Of a DNA stretch of 6,787 nt, positions 5,573 to 6,787 are shown one piece after another (position 1 is the first letter of the stretch; each line of letters begins with the position of its first letter). The stretch spans positions 1-6,787 of the forward strand of contig CABVBB010000119.1 in assembly GCA_902496505.1 (NCBI GenBank), given 5' to 3'. The DNA is from an uncultured Peptococcaceae bacterium (GTDB lineage: Bacteria > Bacillota > Peptococcia > Peptococcales > Peptococcaceae). The position numbers and the translations under genes are program-made. The notes under the pieces were generated by a model. That model had not been told where the DNA came from. It saw nothing but the letters and a program-made list of their open reading frames with translations, and searched no databases.

Positions 5573-5585
5573 ATCTCACCTTTTG

Positions 5586-6542
5586 TCATTGGGCCAACTG
5601 GGAAGGGAAAACCATCTCTTGATCAAACGAAAATTCCGGTACGATCTCCACATACATGGCTGCTGCCTTTTTCCCGTCCATATGGCTGATGGCCTGAGCG
5701 TTCAAGAAATCATCCTCCCGCACGATGCCGAAATCTGCACTTGGCCGATACGTCCCCACCAGCCGTCCGATATGACCAAATTCGACCAGATAATCCACTT
5801 GCCCCACATCCTGCTTGACACGTATCTGATCATTGACTGCAATATACGTCCGCGTCTTGGACTCATAGCAGCGCACCAGCATATAGTCACCGTCTGACTT
5901 AACAACTACTACAAAGTTTTCAAGCCAAGTGCGCAGCTTTGGTACGATCACATTTCCCCAGCCTGATAAGCCAGTCACATTTAAAAAGCGCCGCATTGCC
6001 GGAGCACTGAAGACTCTCTCCAGCCCCCTCTTAGGCTCAGCGATCAGAGGCCTGGGGTTGGCAGCCGGTGAAATCTTATAAATCGTTTTCGCCAGCTTCT
6101 CACCATCATAGCTGTAAGAAGCCGTCTGGGAAGCATTTACCCGGCCGGGCAGCAGCACCGTGACCGCCGGCCATGACTCCGCAGCGCTCCGCAGATCCTC
6201 TGCCAGTACAGCGGAGAGCTGACGAGCGCTGATCACCTCTTCCACATTCGCCCACGTCACACTGTACTCATCCACTGCCTGATACCTATTCTCTCCTGCC
6301 GACACCACCACCAGCGCCTCATCTGCCGCCCGATAGACCTGCGCACCATAAAAATCCGCATCCCGCTCAGCCCTTATCTCACCGTTCTCCTGCGCTGTAT
6401 AAAGGCCGACACCCTCGTCAGCTGCTGTCAAATAAATGACCTCTGCCGCAGACTCCTCCTGCCCATAAGCGACACCTGCCCCACTCCCCAAAAGACATAA
6501 ACACAGCAAGCCGCTGATGAGTTTTTGTATGCGTTTGTTCAC
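5586..6542 (-). CDS. secreted protein of unknown function
   Basis: The protein has 318 residues. The N-terminus is a signal peptide with a lysine/arginine start (MNKRIQKL), a hydrophobic core (ISGLLCLCLLGSGAGVA) and probable cleavage after AYG (residue 27). The cysteines in the core do not form a lipobox. The mature part has a short-strand region at about residues 34-100 (VIYLTAADEGVGLYTAQENG, QVYRAADEALVVVSAG), a central segment with PAVTVLLPGRV, and a C-terminal part with alternating strands (NFVVVVKSDGDYMLVRCYES, TYIAVNDQIRV, VDYLVEFGHIGRLVGTY). No catalytic motif or family is recognised. The start codon is GTG, supported by GGGGGGAG about 5 nt upstream and by the signal peptide that follows directly. 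It has its own operator-rich promoter at 6586-6658 and its own terminator. Confidence 0.83.
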   Translation of the reverse strand: MNKRIQKLISGLLCLCLLGSGAGVAYGQEESAAEVIYLTAADEGVGLYTAQENGEIRAERDADFYGAQVYRAADEALVVVSAGENRYQAVDEYSVTWANVEEVISARQLSAVLAEDLRSAAESWPAVTVLLPGRVNASQTASYSYDGEKLAKTIYKISPAANPRPLIAEPKRGLERVFSAPAMRRFLNVTGLSGWGNVIVPKLRTWLENFVVVVKSDGDYMLVRCYESKTRTYIAVNDQIRVKQDVGQVDYLVEFGHIGRLVGTYRPSADFGIVREDDFLNAQAISHMDGKKAAAMYVEIVPEFSFDQEMVFPSQLAQ

Positions 6543-6585
6543 CCTGCTCCCCCCGACAATAGGCCTGCCACTGAAAATAACAAAA

Positions 6586-6627
6586 CGCGACTATTATGTT
6601 GTACTGCTTACAGTATAACATATCGCG
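6586..6627. promoter_or_regulatory. large interrupted palindrome, likely operator
   Basis: Inner arms TATGTTGTACTG (6595-6606) and CAGTATAACATA (6611-6622) match at 11 of 12 positions around a 4-bp centre. Outer arms CGCGA (6586-6590) and TCGCG (6623-6627) continue the symmetry, with an extra CTAT on one side. The right inner arm contains the extended -10 TGTTATACT on the minus strand, so a dimeric regulator bound here would cover the promoter and start site of the 6542-5586 gene. Confidence 0.6.
6612..6620 (-). promoter_or_regulatory. extended -10 promoter of the 6542-5586 gene
   Basis: The minus strand reads TGTTATACT, an extended -10 with 5/6 match to TATAAT. No clear -35 is seen at 17 bp, so activation may be needed. 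The predicted start is near 6605, giving a leader of about 60 nt. Confidence 0.6.
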
Positions 6628-6639
6628 CTTTATGGCGTG

Positions 6640-6658
6640 CATATACTTAGCGTATATG
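6640..6658. promoter_or_regulatory. perfect 7-bp inverted repeat upstream of the promoter
   Basis: CATATAC (6640-6646) and GTATATG (6652-6658) are separated by TTAGC. The centre is about 43 bp upstream of the predicted start of the 6542-5586 transcript, where an activator next to RNA polymerase would bind. AT-rich and short, so chance is possible. Confidence 0.4.
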
Positions 6659-6734
6659 TTGGAAATACCCCAAAATATGCTTTACTGGTTTTGCTATCTC
6701 ATTTGAGGTGGTAAAGTTGAATTTATTACAAAAG

Positions 6735-6758
6735 GCTGCTACGATTGTTCGTAGCAGC
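6735..6758 (-). terminator. hairpin, probable terminator of a gene right of the window
   Basis: A perfect 10-bp stem, GCTGCTACGA with TCGTAGCAGC, has a 4-nt loop. Read on the minus strand it is followed by CTTTTG and an AT-rich stretch. All three minus-strand frames have a stop within 18 nt of the right edge, as expected if a minus-strand gene ends there. On the plus strand the T-run (TTTTT at 6766-6770) is 8 nt from the stem, so that direction is less likely. Confidence in the hairpin is high; direction is less certain. Confidence 0.62.
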
Positions 6759-6787
6759 TCTCCTCTTTTTAGATCAATCGTTTACAA

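Larger units (their letters stand above)
5499..5584 (-). repeat. intergenic repeat module, copy B
   Basis: The second copy of the module at 4649-4743, offset by 850 bp, or 841 bp past the 9-bp length difference. It ends one base from the stop of the 6542-5586 gene, contains that gene's terminator, and then the direct-repeat array in front of the 5436-4747 gene. Changes within the hairpin keep base pairing (U-G in A, C-G in B), which suggests the RNA structure is under selection. Confidence 0.88.

Noticed and set aside
4649..5584. Interpretation of the two repeat modules as integron attC sites or as ends of an insertion sequence.
   Set aside because: There is no RYYYAAC/GTTRRRY pair, no terminal inverted repeats and no transposase or integrase in the window. 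The hairpins have the T-tracts of terminators.
6717..6787. Plus-strand reading frame from TTG at 6717, open to the window edge, with GAGGTGG upstream (reads LNLLQKAATIVRSSSPLFRS and on).
   Set aside because: It is only 23 codons, uses a rare TTG start and AT-rich codons (TTA, AGA) unlike the neighbours, and contains the perfect hairpin at 6735-6758. The hairpin is better explained as the terminator of a minus-strand gene ending just outside. More sequence to the right would decide.

Overview
The window looks like chromosomal DNA of a medium-GC Firmicutes, probably an anaerobe from the Clostridia or Negativicutes. This rests on the strong AGGAGG-type Shine-Dalgarno sequences, the extended -10 promoters (TGnTATAAT), GTG use as a start, a secreted protein with a copper-amine-oxidase-N (stalk-like) region, and a small rubrerythrin-like diiron protein. 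The taxon is an inference. There are no tRNA or rRNA genes, transposases, phage genes or CRISPR repeats in the window.

All the sizeable genes lie on the minus strand and read right to left. The right part (6542 down to 3399) holds three consecutive genes for exported or membrane-anchored proteins, none of which I recognise: a signal-peptide protein (6542-5586), a single-pass membrane protein with a DUF4352-like outer domain (5436-4747), and a lipoprotein with a beta-propeller-like pattern (4496-3399). The first two are each followed directly by a near-identical 85-95 bp module. Each module holds an intrinsic terminator and then an array of direct repeats with about 11-bp spacing, so each gene has its own terminator and the next gene has its own upstream control region.

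The middle (3399-3091) is a regulatory island. Two interleaved divergent promoters drive the operon to the left and, on the plus strand, a very short transcription unit with a perfect ribosome binding site, a 20-codon ORF and a strong terminator.

The left part (3091 to 1) is a compact operon with no internal terminator: a secreted protein with a CuAO-N-like region plus beta-propeller, a polytopic membrane protein, a ferritin-like diiron protein, and a histidine kinase cut by the window edge. The ferritin-like gene overlaps the kinase start by 8 bp. The kinase has its phosphoacceptor His at residue 16, so it has no N-terminal sensor. A soluble diiron protein coupled to a sensorless kinase suggests, as inference, a redox, oxygen or iron signalling pair, perhaps linked to the envelope proteins encoded upstream. 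The right end (6543-6787) holds the promoter and operator region of the first gene, with a large interrupted palindrome, and a hairpin that probably terminates a minus-strand gene lying outside the window.
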